The notes under the pieces: generated by a model
What the model saw: only the letters and a program-made list of their open reading frames with translations
Databases searched by the model: none
What the model was told of the DNA's origin: nothing
Program-made: the position numbers and the translations under genes
Assembly (NCBI GenBank): GCA_032622095.1
Contig: CP136068.1
Span: 53,714,025-53,778,024, forward strand
DNA from: Siphonodentalium dalli
Taxonomy: Eukaryota; Mollusca; Scaphopoda; Gadilida; Siphonodentaliidae
Length of the DNA: 64,000 nucleotides
Reading direction: 5' to 3'
In this document: in pieces, positions 1 to 10,415 of the stretch
Position numbering within the stretch: position 1 is the stretch's first letter
How the letters are laid out: every line of letters begins with the position of its first letter

Positions 1-915
1 ATTCATCTCACCATCTCACTCCCTGTATACATATTCGCCATATCCATGGCAATATAGCCACTCGATGTATACATATGAACCCCACACATGACCATATAGT
101 CACCCCAGTTGTACATATATACATCACCAAAGACCATAGAGTCCTTCCAGATATACAAATACGTCGCACACACAGCCAATCATACATCCCAGACTTGTAT
201 ATACACCCACATATGACAATTCAGCCACTCACTGTATACTCATACACGCCATCCATGAGCATACAGCTACTCCCTGTATACCTGTATCCACCAATGACAA
301 TATACATCCACGGCATATATAAATATACATCCCACCCATTAGCACAAGGGCACTCCCTATATACCCACACGCTCGCAAACGACCACCCAGCTATACCCAG
401 ACATGCAGGCATGCATAATACATGACTGTACTGTCATTCCATGTACACCTATAGTCATCAAACCACTCCCTATGTATCCATACTCCCACCCATGATCACA
501 CTTACAACACATGTGTACATGTACACACACCTGTGGCAATACAGCCACCCAAGGTACACATGTACTCTCACCCATGGCCATATAATCACTCCATATATAC
601 ATAAACAACACATAGATGACCATGCAGCTACTCTCGGTATATCCACACACCGCATCATTGTCCATACATCCACATCGTGTTTACCCGTACATCCACATAT
701 AACCATACAACCATATCGTCACTCCTTGTAAACATATTCACCTCACACATGACCATACAGCCACTACTTGTATACCTATTCATCTCACAATGGTCACCCA
801 TTCATGATCATATAGACATTCCTTGTATATCTATTCACATTATTCATGACCATAAAATAACTCCATGTATACATATTCACCTCACATATGGCCATGAAGT
901 AACTCCCTGGCCGCG
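1..915. repeat. degenerate ~42-bp minisatellite
   Basis: The motif CCTGTATACATATTCACC followed by a CATGACCATA-like block and AGCCACTC recurs about every 42 bp (for example GTATAC at 25 and 67) until about 910, with heavy divergence between units. The array is already under way at base 1, so it extends upstream. Reading frames on both strands here are Tyr/His/Thr-rich repeat translations and are not genes. Confidence 0.85.
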
Positions 916-2610
916 ATCTTGACATCCTTCTTGTATCGTGTTGATTAAGTTTTATCCTAATGAGCCAGAATAGCCACCACAGATTGTGGTTCATCTTGGT
1001 TCCGTTTCAAAGTTTTGCCCATTTCCTTAAAAAATTGTGGCCAGAACCGCAAAAGAGGTTTTCGGCCAAATTCCATACTGGAACTTTAAAATGAATTTGC
1101 CATTCCCTATAATGAACTGGGACAACCACATATACTATTTAGTTGTCAGATGATTAACAAACATGCATAATAACAAAGTGAGTCAATGTGAAAAATGAAC
1201 TTTTTACCAAAGTAGGTTGCCATTTTGGAAGCCATCTTGAGTAATTTGGTTTATAAACACCTTAATGTGACACATTTACAATAGATCAAAACAATAAACA
1301 CATTTCATACCAAAGTTAGTAACAGTTTACTTTAAAAAAATTGGACCAAACATGAAAAGTCATTTTTTGCCGATATTTATGTCAAGTTTGTGGAAGTAAA
1401 ATCCAATATTTCTGGTAATATCAGTGGTTATAATACTCAAAATTAACCAAGGTTAATCAGACATGTTAGTTTTCAATGGATATAAGGCAGAATAACCAAT
1501 TTTATTCATCAACCTCAACAACTTGAAAGCGATTGCAGTGTCGCTGTGGCAATATTTACAATTTTCCATATTTTGGCGACCATTTTGGCGGTTATCTTGA
1601 GCCAAAGTAACAATTTTGGTTCCAATGACTTGGAATATTCACGGGTAATGGTATGACTCACTTACAGTTCTGTCATTCCTTGTTGAAATATGACTAGACT
1701 CCCAATTGTGATTTTTTTTGTGAACATTTTATACCGCATTCTGTAAAATCAAATATTTGAGCGACCGGAAGGCGCTAGGACCCAAATAATTTCTGATTTC
1801 ACTGCCCCAATGATCAGTTAATAGAAAAAATAAAAAATAAAGTCACAATTCTCAACCAGTTCCAAACAGCAGACACTGAATAGAAGATATTAGTGAAAAA
1901 ACGTCATATTTTCCACTTCCGGTGGCAATTTTGTCGGCCATTTTGAATATATAAAATGTATTCATTCGTATATATAAGGAGCACTCAATTATCAATACAA
2001 TAACATATCGCACGAAGTAATACCTCATAAATTCCTGAGTAATTGCGAATTGAAATTTACCTGGTTAGATATTCAATGTTGGCGGCCATCTTGGATTCAA
2101 AGACCGATAACTCTATAAAGCCTCCCCATAGCCAGATGGCAAAATCACAGGCAAATTGAAGGACTGATATAGTTCTACAAAGATATCATAACCACAAAAA
2201 AATCCACATAGGGGGAGGGGGTCTACATGCAGCTCAAGCTCTAATAGTGATTAACTGATCAATATATTGCTCGCGGTGTCGTTTCAATTTTATAAAGTTC
2301 CCCGTCAGAACACATCAGAACATCAACAGATTTAAAGATTTCGAACTGGTGCAAAATTAGCGCTGCTTCATCCGTTATGGCAGGCTGCACCCATCCCCAT
2401 ACACTACATATTGCATTGGATGTCTGAATCGAGCGTCCAATTCAATATTTGTTTTTCTCGGTAAATGCCACTATAATCAGATTGTTCCCCAAAGTAAGTG
2501 GCGTGTGATATAGCAAGTGCGAAGTAGCGGCCAATTGAGCCAGAGTCGACTGTCACACCTACAACATGCCGTTACTATTCCACCGGCTCTATATCCCCAT
2601 ACGATATAGT
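916..2610. other. AT-rich noncoding stretch with recurrent GCCATTTTGG/GCCATCTTG motifs
   Basis: No supported gene. Short GCCATTTTGG or GGCGGCCATCTTGG motifs recur (near 1228, 1579, 1938 and 2090), as do TTCCACTTCCGGTGGCAATT-like blocks resembling those at 24.1-24.5 kb. This suggests old dispersed repeat material. Confidence 0.5.
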
Positions 2611-3172
2611 CAGATTGCTAAGTTGATTAATCAAGATAGCTAAGTTGTTTAATCAAGATAGCTAAGATGATTAATCAGGATAGCCAAGTTGATTGACCAA
2701 GATAGTAAGAAACTGTTGCTTAATCAAGATAGCTAGGATGATTAATCAAGATAGTAAGATGATTAATCAAGATAGCTAAGTTGATTAGTCAAGACAGCTA
2801 AGTTGATTAATCAAGATAGCTAAGTTGATTAAACAAGAGAGATACGTTGATTAATCAAGATAGCTAAGTTGATTAATCAAGATAGTAAGTTGTTTAATCA
2901 AGGTAGCTAGGTTTATTAATCAACATAGTAAGATGATTAATCAAGATAGCTAAGTTGATTAATCAAGATAGCTAAGTTGATTAATCAAGATAGCTAAGTT
3001 GATTAATTAAGACCGTAAGTAATACCTCACAATCAAGATAGCTAAGTTGATTAAACAAGAGAGCTAAGTTGATTAATCAAGATAGCTAAGTTGATTAAAC
3101 AAGAGAGCTAAGTTGACTAATCAAGATAGCTAAGTTGATTAATCAAGATAGTAAGTTGATTAATAATGATAG
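2611..3172. repeat. 22-bp minisatellite, about 25 units
   Basis: Near-perfect tandem units of GATAGCTAAGTTGATTAATC plus AA. There are single-base variants (GATAGTAAG, GAGAGCTAAG) and two short interruptions near 2706 and 3010. The array is non-coding. It lacks unique spacers, so it is not a CRISPR. Confidence 0.95.
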
Positions 3173-3612
3173 CGAATTTTTTATTTTTTTTAATAATTTT
3201 TATTTGGTCATAAACATGGAATGATGATAGCGAAGTTTATTAATCAATATAGTAGATAAAGTGGTGTGGCGGTTCTACGCTGTCGTAAGAAGAAACATCT
3301 TATATTTGTTGAATTTATAAGCTGAGAATCAGGGGGAAATAGCCAAAACTATATGCTCAATTGGAGTATAGACTGCGTTAGGAAGAATGGGCAGCTAATG
3401 TTTGTGCAGACATGCAAGAGCATGCAACCAAACCCACACTAACACAGCTAGTGCATGTTTTAACGCTATGAGGGAAATGTTACCAAATGATAGTTCAGCC
3501 ACGTTAATGGGAAAATCCCGACACCCATACAATTCTCAGTCTGTCGATGATGGTCATGTGTGAAATCTAAGCCTGACTAATGTTCTAATGTTATTTATAA
3601 CTTCAGATCATC
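3173..3612 (+). other. 5' flank of the Reeler gene with a possible 5'UTR splice acceptor
   Basis: No coding sequence seen. Just before the start codon, CTGACTAAT at about 3572 and TTATAACTTCAG ending at 3606 look like a branch site and a 3' splice site. The first coding exon may therefore be preceded by an untranslated exon further upstream. No convincing TATA box or initiator was identified. Confidence 0.35.
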
Positions 3613-3802
3613 ATGGACCGCTCGATGTACGCATTGCTGGTCGCCGGTTTCGTGGCATGTGTGAACGCATATCCACAAGGCCCACCAACCAGTGTTTGTG
3701 CCACTATGATACCAGGCCACGATGTTCAGGCACAGTCTATGGGAAGTATAGAAATACATATCACAGAGAGCGACACCTACTGGGATAACAACACTATACA
3801 AG
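3613..3802 (+). CDS. Reeler gene, coding exon 1 (signal peptide and domain start)
   Basis: The ATG at 3613 is followed by 19 signal-peptide residues and the first ~44 residues of the Reeler domain, up to NNTIQ. The exon ends ACAAG|GTTAGA at 3802/3803, a phase 1 donor. Without splicing the frame hits TAG at 3805. Confidence 0.85.
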
Positions 3803-6756
3803 GTTAGACCCCCACCCAATCCACGTCCTGTTCAGATTGTGATGTCGGTCGATGTGATCGAAACCTGGCAATGGAGAATTTCTATCTCTATGTTCAATGG
3901 TCTCGGTGATTATTAGACTGGTTCACACTATGTTCAATGGTCTCGGTGATTATTAGACTGGTTCACACTATGTTCAATGGTTTCGGTGATTATTAGACTG
4001 GTTCACACTATATGTTCAATGGTTTCGGTGATTATTAGACTGGTTCACACTAGGTCCAATGGTCTCGGTGATTTTATTAGACTGGTTCACAATATGTTCA
4101 ATGGTCTCGGTGATTATTAGACTGGTTCACACTATGTCCAATGGTCTCGGTGGTTATTAGACTGGTTCATACACCGGATACTCGTCCTATTGGTTACATT
4201 ACTGCACATTTGGAGAGAAAAGTCAAATGAATTCGATGCGTTCTGCGACAATAGCGATGAAGCACTACTCAATTTCACCGAAGCGCAATTCATTGCAAGG
4301 GCGCAATTATTAATGCAATCTGACACCCCTGACAGATGACTAGTTAGCTGTGCAGATCACTTTGGATTGTAAGACCAAACTATTGGTGTGCTATTCCACA
4401 GCCAGCTGTGTTATTTCAATTATTACTCGGATGGGGATTAAATTTGGCCTCCCATCAAATTCAACTTATTTAAAAAAATTTACCCCGGGGGAATATGCCC
4501 CCGTAATCCCCTACCGGACTCCAGAATTCGGCGCTTGATATATTGACACCACGTGTATACTGTATGTATGGTATAAACGCAATGAATATATACCGAACTA
4601 TTCGGTACCAATGCGGTACACACCTTCAGCACCCTGATTATCTCTTCCAGGCCCCCACGGAAAGAAATACAGGGCTAAAACAAAAAAACCTCCCCAAAAA
4701 ATGTTTACCCCACTTTTTTAAGCTGTATATATTTTTTTATATCTATCAATGATCCATCCAAACTTATTGTATACTTGTATGTTATTTTTGCATGACGTCT
4801 AAGGTTATTAAATTGTGAAAAATTTCACCATTTCCACGTGGTCACCATTGACTATATATTATACGACAGATCTCTGTCCCACTATATTCTAGTGACGTCT
4901 ATTAAAATTTGGGCGATATATATTTGTCTATTGTTAAATACGATATGACAGAGTTCATCCTTATTGGTTGCGTGTTGACTTGGTGTGTATAGGAACAACA
5001 TAAATTGTTTATTTTTTTTATTTAACATCTATTAATTTTAGTTTGACGTAATTTTATTTTAAAATAACTTCTGTTAAGTTGAAATTTAATTATTGACTGT
5101 TTTTCGACCTCTATTAATTTTCATTTGACGTATATTTATTTTAATTGACTCTTGTTAAGTTAGAATTGATTTATTGACTGTTATTCGACCTCTATTAATT
5201 TTCATTTGATTTCTATTAAGTTGGAATTTATGTATTTTAGACCAAATGGCCGCCCACGCGTTTCCTCACCCGATAATGTGAATGACAATGTTTTAAAATA
5301 AAACTGTCCAAACATCATGTGTCGTTTAACAATTTAACCCTTTCATGACTGAAGCTTCCTGAAATTTTGCGAAAAACCTGTGCCAATGCATTCTCTTATA
5401 TATGCGAGTCTCCTATATGGAGCCTCGCATATATAAGATAATGCATTGGCCTAACAATATTTACCTTGACCTTGTAAGCCAGTGCATTCTCTTATATATA
5501 TGCGAGGCTCCCTCGCATATATAAAATAATATAAAACAGGATATTTAATGCTGCACAAGCACAGGTCCCACCACGAAAGGGATAAAGTAGTGGTTTCCTG
5601 ACGTATACCTAATTTTCAACCGTTGTGATTATTGAAATGATAATTATGAGAATGAGATATCATTGCACGGGTTTATTTACATGCGCTGACTATCATTGTA
5701 GTTCAAATCAAAGACACAGCGAAAGGGTTCATGGTTCAGGCAAGAAGAAAAGACAACAACAAGCCCGTAGGGTACTTCACTGCTTTGTCGAATAACGCAA
5801 AGACTCTGTCGTGTGACGGTGGCGATCGTAACACATGGGTCCATTCAGAGAATTCTGACAAGATGAACCCCCATGCTAAATGGAACCCACCCACATATTC
5901 TGCCGGCAAAATATATTTCGTGTAAGTATAATTAATATATTTCGTGTAAATATAATTAATATATTTCGTGTAAGTATCAGGGGGGGGGGGGTCGGAAAAT
6001 TTTTCCAGGCACGTATGATGGGGTGGGTGGGTGTCTCTTGGGTCCAAAAAGCAGTTTTTTCCATATGCCAATTTTTTTTCCATTCCTGCTATTCAGTCTT
6101 ATTTTGATGTGTTTTGAACAGAAACGGGTCATATATAGTTAATAGTAATGCTATACTACATATAGAGGTTATCAGAAGTTGGATCAGTTGCACAATGGCC
6201 AACAATAACCCAACTTGATAGAACTAGAAACTGCGCTATTGGAAAAATAAAATTTAATCAGGATTCCATCTACTGATACAACAAAATAAGAATAACTATG
6301 CAGAACTCAGCTGAAAATAAGTAATAGAATGAAAGCACACTTGACCATATGTGACATGGAAATAAAGATATAATAAATAATGGAATAAAATAGACTTTTG
6401 ACAACGTAAAACATAAAATCTTAACAAATAAATTGAAGGCCAGCCGGGCCAGCTTGAACAAAATTTCACATTGTTTTCCATGTTAATGTGGATCAGCTTG
6501 TATACATAATGTTAATCACAGTAACGAAGATTTTATCGTCACTGATATCGTGAGCAAAAAAGAAGTGAAATTGGGGTATCCATCCATATTATTCCCAATT
6601 ATTACGAAGCCTATTTCTTCAGGCAGTGGCTACCAGCCTGCCATTACACGCTATAACATGTTTCCTCAGTTCTGGTTTCTGAGATTCCCCAAGAAGAGTA
6701 GCGCGGGTATATCATGGTTATGTTTGGTATTAGCATTATTCTTCAAACTGGGATGA
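3613..6756 (+). CDS. secreted or GPI-anchored Reeler-domain protein (3 coding exons)
   Basis: Joining 3613-3802, 5702-5921 and 6522-6756 gives 645 nt, an uninterrupted 214-residue frame. Residues 1-19 are a signal peptide (hydrophobic core ALLVAGFVACV, cleavage predicted after VNA). A Reeler fold follows from about residue 20 to 150: YPQGPPTSVC with Cys29, the MIPGH motif, KGFMVQAR at 71-78, PVGYF, LSCDGG with Cys101, and the WVHSENSDKM and KWNPP strands. The last ~20 residues (SSAGISWLCLVLALFFKLG) are hydrophobic and end the protein, as in a GPI-attachment signal. The introns are phase 1 and phase 2 and both junctions rebuild a Val codon, strong evidence of one gene. Reeler domains occur in reelin, ferric-chelate reductase 1, and small secreted defence proteins of invertebrates; this single-domain form resembles the last group. 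The function is inferred from the family. The strand between KIYF and the C-terminal part seems a few residues short of a typical Reeler. Confidence 0.85.
3889..4170. repeat. 40-bp minisatellite in Reeler intron 1, 7 units
   Basis: Seven near-identical copies of TATGTTCAATGGTCTCGGTG + ATTATTAGACTGGTTCACAC, with a few substitutions and small insertions. Confidence 0.95.
5037..5230. repeat. degenerate ~74-bp tandem repeat in intron 1
   Basis: TCTATTAATTTTCATTTGAC and TGTTAAGTTGAAATTTAATT blocks alternate about 2.5 times. The sequence is AT-rich and noncoding. Confidence 0.65.
5383..5449. repeat. palindrome/hairpin in intron 1
   Basis: CCAATGCATTCTCTTATATA with TGCGAG at the left is answered on the right by CTCGCATATATAAGATAATG CATTGG, around a ~15-bp loop. 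A close relative at 5486-5530 repeats the stem with a 3-bp loop. This could be a short foldback element. Confidence 0.8.
5486..5530. repeat. second related hairpin in intron 1
   Basis: ATTCTCTTATATATATGCGA GG is followed after CTC by CCTCGCATATATAAAATAAT. Its stem is homologous to that of the hairpin at 5383-5449, so both are copies of one short foldback sequence. Confidence 0.75.
5702..5921 (+). CDS. Reeler gene, coding exon 2 (domain core)
   Basis: The acceptor is TATCATTGTAG|TTCAA at 5701/5702; the leading TT completes the Val codon begun by G at 3802. It encodes residues 65-136, including KGFMVQARRKD and the second conserved Cys. The donor CGT|GTAAGT at 5921/5922 is a strong consensus and phase 2; read-through would stop at TAA 5923. 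Confidence 0.85.
5905..5979 (+). repeat. triplicated exon 2 splice-donor segment
   Basis: AATATATTTCGTGTAAGTAT (or TAAATAT) occurs three times at ~24-bp spacing, starting at the real exon 2 donor. The same block recurs at 19852-19885 beside a long C tract. The coding end of exon 2 may therefore overlap a dispersed repeat edge. Confidence 0.75.
5980..6090 (+). repeat. dispersed repeat starting with a 12-G tract
   Basis: A run of 12 G is followed by TCGGAAAATTTTTCCAGGCA CGTATGAT and GGGTGGGTGGGTGTC. The reverse complement is found at 19655-19850. This is an uncharacterised transposable-element fragment lying in Reeler intron 2. Confidence 0.7.
6522..6756 (+). CDS. Reeler gene, coding exon 3 (C-terminus and stop)
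   Basis: The acceptor AATCACAG|TAACG ends at 6521; the first T completes the GT from exon 2. It encodes NEDFIVTDIVSKKEV, then a linker and a terminal hydrophobic segment, and stops at TGA 6754-6756. The polypyrimidine tract is weak, so this junction is less certain than the first, but its phase fits and the in-frame alternative AG at 6496 does not. Confidence 0.72.
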
Positions 6757-6810
6757 ACAGTTGTATTTCCAGTGCCACATGTTTTGATAAACAATTTGAT
6801 TCCAGCAATA

Positions 6811-7023
6811 CAGTAATGCCCTTATTAAACGACTCCATAACCACAGCAGAATAATGAGTTATTTTTCAGGATTTAGTCGGAAATATGGCTTGTTGTCATT
6901 CATCGGAAAGCTCTCCCCGAGAGCTTTCCGGTGAATGACAACAAGCCATATTTCCGACTAAATCCTGAAAAATTACCTATTATTCTGCAGTGGTTATGGA
7001 GTCGATTAATTAGGGCATTACTG
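6811..7023. mobile_element. TA-flanked foldback MITE (Tc1/mariner or pogo-like)
   Basis: This is an almost complete palindrome of 213 bp. It starts CAGTAATGCCCTTATTAA and ends in its complement GGGCATTACTG, with arms of ~100 bp meeting at GAAAGCTCTCCCCGAGAGCTTTC. A TA dinucleotide lies on each side (6809-6810 and 7024-7025). TA duplication plus a terminal CAGT is typical of Tc1/mariner-pogo MITEs. It lies 54 bp after the Reeler stop codon, probably in the 3'UTR, where it would form a long RNA hairpin. Confidence 0.85.
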
Positions 7024-7423
7024 TATATCACATAGCAAATATCAAAATATCAAATAACCTGAAATTTGTTGTACCGGTACCATGTATTATGTAGAATACT
7101 CAAATGTGATTATGTGACTAGATCATGTGACTATATATTATGAAAATGAATGTTAATAAAAACTTTGGCACTCTGCCTATATATCCCTTGAAATGTGATT
7201 ATGTTGACACATTTCTTGATTAATGACACTTATAGCACATTCTCAGCTAAGTGGGCCCAATGGACATGATATTTCACCGAAAAATCGAAGTTAACCATAA
7301 GAGCCAATTCGGTTAGTTTCTTGAAGTAGAGTATCCATATAATTGAAATCTGTATTGGCGGACGTTTTAACAAATTATCCCCTGACATACAACATATGGA
7401 AATATGGGCCTCCAATTTCCCAT

Positions 7424-7757
7424 GCGACAGAATACGTTACATACGTTACCACTGCCGACTAGGCTAACGTCATTATGTATAACACATCGAGATTGCATTC
7501 GGATTTGCAAAGTATTAAAATGATCTGAAACTCCTTCAAGATCACAAAACTATAGTGCTCTAATTCATTCTCTTCTCAATCCTTGGAAATTAAGCAAATA
7601 TGTATTGTGGCGGACATGCATGTTCAAAATGATATATGATTATATGATATTATAAACTAATGTATTTGGAAGTATATTATCTGCGATGGCTGTCTATTCA
7701 AATCAAGATTTTACTATTAGCATGCGTCTCGTTCACGGTGGTAACGTATTATGTCGC
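7424..7757. mobile_element. 334-bp element with CGACATAATACGTTACC terminal repeats
   Basis: The left end GCGACAGAATACGTTAC (with an internal second ACGTTACCAC) is matched on the right by GTGGTAACGTATTATGTCGC. The interior is AT-rich with no ORF. The same terminal motif is repeated at 18.76-19.15 kb. The superfamily was not recognised. Confidence 0.55.
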
Positions 7758-8383
7758 TTCATACATTAAGTGCTCACAAGCTATACATTAAACATAAAAT
7801 ACTCATTTGACATTAAGACAATCAATTTTATTCCATATCATGTCAAATGTACAAGTTTAATACTGTTAAATATGCATGCAATTAACAATTAAGCATGCAG
7901 TGACTGCGTAGTGGGTAGGTGCTACTTATACGCTCAATATTGTTTATATAGGCTAAATCTGACGTCTGCGTGGTATGGATGGGGTCTCGACGTGATATAT
8001 ATGAACGTTGTGAAGTCAGTTACATGATTGTACATTGACGCACACATCAGCCGTGCTCTTTAATATGAAAGCAAGTGATCACAATCGACTAGTCCACGCA
8101 ATCGTGTATATATACACCTTCCCAAGAAACAACCAACACGCATTTCCTAATGAATAAACAACTCCTGGCATGTCAGGCACGACGTCTATTGAAGCTGCCG
8201 AGCATTCCACAAATACACGGATCACATGTGAGATACTGCTTTGAGCTTACGATATATACATGTATGTTTAAAAAATACGATTTTTTCACGCCTATTTTGG
8301 AGCGCAAACCACCAAGTGACTTTATTTGATAAATGAAGGTCTGTTGTTGAAAGTTTTAGGTGGGATATGTGTTCAATTCTAGC
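7758..8383. other. AT-rich noncoding interval
   Basis: No gene, RNA or clear repeat was seen in this interval. Confidence 0.4.
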
Positions 8384-8560
8384 CAGGGTTGGGGCGATTA
8401 CATTCCAATGTAATTGATTACGATTACAATTACTTTTGATTTACATGATTACGATTATTGATTAAATATTTTTCAAATGTAATTGATTACGATTACATTA
8501 CTTTAGTAAAATGTAACTGATTACTTTGGATTACATCTGATTACAATGTTTAGTTTCCAA
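8384..8560 (+). mobile_element. possible hAT-type terminus with GATTAC subterminal repeats
   Basis: CAGGGTTGGGGCGATTACA is followed by many GTAATTGATTACGATTAC-like blocks. A CAGGGTTGG-like start with dense short subterminal repeats is common in hAT elements. No matching opposite terminus or 8-bp target duplication was found, so this would be a truncated end. Confidence 0.4.
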
Positions 8561-8999
8561 CCATTTTGATCCCATAGGAATAACTAATGAAATAAATCAA
8601 ATTAAAATATCAAATGTTATTTAATAACTATATAATACGCAAACAAGGAACGACTGAACAAATAAAACAACCAAGCAATAAGCACATAAACGCTTTTAAT
8701 TAATTTGTGATGTTTTGTCATGGAGTTGTGCACCAACATATTTGGAATAGACCATGTTTTATGTGTATTTATTTAATTTTATTAAGTATAGTTTTCATTT
8801 CGCTCGATTCCAAAATATCATCGAGTGAAATGTGAATACGCTCGTATATGCTTAGCTGCTAATTTGTATACGAAGCATTTATATAAATGACCCAAATTGC
8901 ACAAGTAAGCCCAAGATAGAGTTAAAACGAGCTTAATTACAAACTATATACCGGTACACGGCCTGGCTAAATCGACAAGGACTCACTTTATCGTTCATA
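8561..8999. other. AT-rich noncoding interval
   Basis: AT-rich sequence between the GATTAC-rich block and the LINE remnant. No gene recognised. Confidence 0.35.
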
Positions 9000-9902
9000 T
9001 TGCATCAATGTGAAATGACAACTGTGGACAAAATGAAATTAAAACATGTGTCCACAAGACACCATAAACACTCCCCCGATCCAAATTCTCTCGAAAAAAT
9101 TTATTTCACTTTCATTCGACCAATTTTAGAATATGCCTCCCCCGTTTGGGATAATTGTCCGGACTACTTACGAGATGATATTGAAGACATCCAATATGAA
9201 ATGGCGAGAATAGTTACCGGTGCAACCCGAAGTGTTAGTAATGCCAAGTTGATAGATGAGGCCGGGTGGGAATATCTTGACGATAGACGCAAGCAGCATA
9301 AATTGATCCAATTCTTCAAAATGAAAACCGGTAGGGCACCACCTTATATTAGTAATATGGTACCCCCAGAAAGTAACTCATTACATGACCACAACACTAG
9401 AAATACAATGAAACGCCCCCCTGATAGTAATAATGATTACTATATGCAATCCTTTCTTCCGTCGTCTGTCCGTTCGTGGAATGTACTCCCAGACTCTGTT
9501 AAAGAAGCAACTTCAATAGGCGATTTCAAACGCAATCTTAAACCTGATATATTAAAGCCTAAATACTACTTTACCAGCTATTCTAGGACAGCTCAAATTT
9601 ACCACACCAGGCTGAGATTAAGATGTAGCAATCTTAACAGCGATCTAAAAGATAACCACATCAAAGACTTGCCTTATTGCATGTGTGGTTGCATTGAAAC
9701 TGCTAGACATTTTTTTCTGGAATGCGCGCAATATACCTCTCACAGAGAAGAACTCCTTAATACCCTATCTGATTTAACAATAACTAGTGAATTATTACTA
9801 TGGGGATCTGATGAATTATCCTATGAAACTAATAAGAAAATCTTCATGGCAGCTCAGAAATTTATAATAACCAGTAATCGCTTTCAACGATTCTTCTCTT
9901 AA
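9000..9902 (+). CDS. C-terminal part of LINE ORF2 (RT thumb and zinc knuckle)
   Basis: The ~280 codons after about 9069 match the end of CR1/L2-type ORF2 proteins. FIRPILEYASPVWDN marks the end of the RT palm/thumb, ARIVTGATRSV and the LLP/NMVPPE segment follow, then SVRSWNVLPDSVK, and finally HTRLRLRCSNLN with a C-terminal C-x-C-x(7)-H-x(4)-C cluster (CMCGCIETARHFFLEC). The catalytic FADD box and the endonuclease domain are absent, so this cannot encode an active enzyme. The ATG at 9000 precedes the homologous part and is probably accidental. The related remnant at 57.1-57.9 kb belongs to the same broad group. Confidence 0.85.
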   Translation: MHQCEMTTVDKMKLKHVSTRHHKHSPDPNSLEKIYFTFIRPILEYASPVWDNCPDYLRDDIEDIQYEMARIVTGATRSVSNAKLIDEAGWEYLDDRRKQHKLIQFFKMKTGRAPPYISNMVPPESNSLHDHNTRNTMKRPPDSNNDYYMQSFLPSSVRSWNVLPDSVKEATSIGDFKRNLKPDILKPKYYFTSYSRTAQIYHTRLRLRCSNLNSDLKDNHIKDLPYCMCGCIETARHFFLECAQYTSHREELLNTLSDLTITSELLLWGSDELSYETNKKIFMAAQKFIITSNRFQRFFS

Positions 9903-10415
9903 GCTGTTCCAAAATTGCAATATTGAACTCGCATGGTACATCATAAACCGAGATGCTATTGATCTCTCCAACGTGGGTCGTCGGGTCGATGGACCACTGC
10001 AGATGTTCACATGGTTATTTTTCAATCACAAATTATGTATAAATACTTTTTATTTCCTTGAAATGTGTTATTATATATCTTTTTGGTTTATTTGAAATTA
10101 ATTATATGCATGTTCAGATATATAATTACACCTCACACTCTGTACTCTCTGACCTTCTCTCTAAAATTCTGACATTATCTTCTGTCCCTTTGTCTCGCCT
10201 CCACCTCATATTTCTTCTTTCTATGGATCTTTTTTATGCCTCTATTATTTACCCCTACTTGACTTGCAGTCAAGTAGGGCTGTGCCATTGTCAAGGGAGA
10301 GGGCTTCAAATAAGCCTATGGCTTGTTGCCTAATCCCATTTTTCTTCTAAATTTGTATCTATTGTAATTATTTATCTGAATGTCCATAGAGGGAAAAATA
10401 AATACTGTTTAAACT
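9060..10415 (+). mobile_element. 5'-truncated CR1/L2-like non-LTR retrotransposon
   Basis: The 3' end of the reverse-transcriptase ORF is followed by a ~510-bp 3'UTR that includes the GGCTTCAAATAAGCCTATGGCTTG stem typical of CR1-group tails, and ends near GGGAAAAATAAATACTG (10391-10410). The 5' part of the element is missing, as is usual for target-primed insertions. The ORF is intact to its stop, so the copy is fairly young. Confidence 0.85.

Noticed and set aside
75-994. Several 60-116-codon frames on both strands rich in Tyr, His, Thr and Ile
   Set aside because: They are translations of the degenerate 42-bp tandem repeat and have no domain.
2611-3172. Possible CRISPR-like array
   Set aside because: Units are contiguous with no unique spacers, and the genome is eukaryotic.
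10058-10333. 91-codon frame after the LINE ORF
   Set aside because: Lies in the 3'UTR of the CR1-like element.
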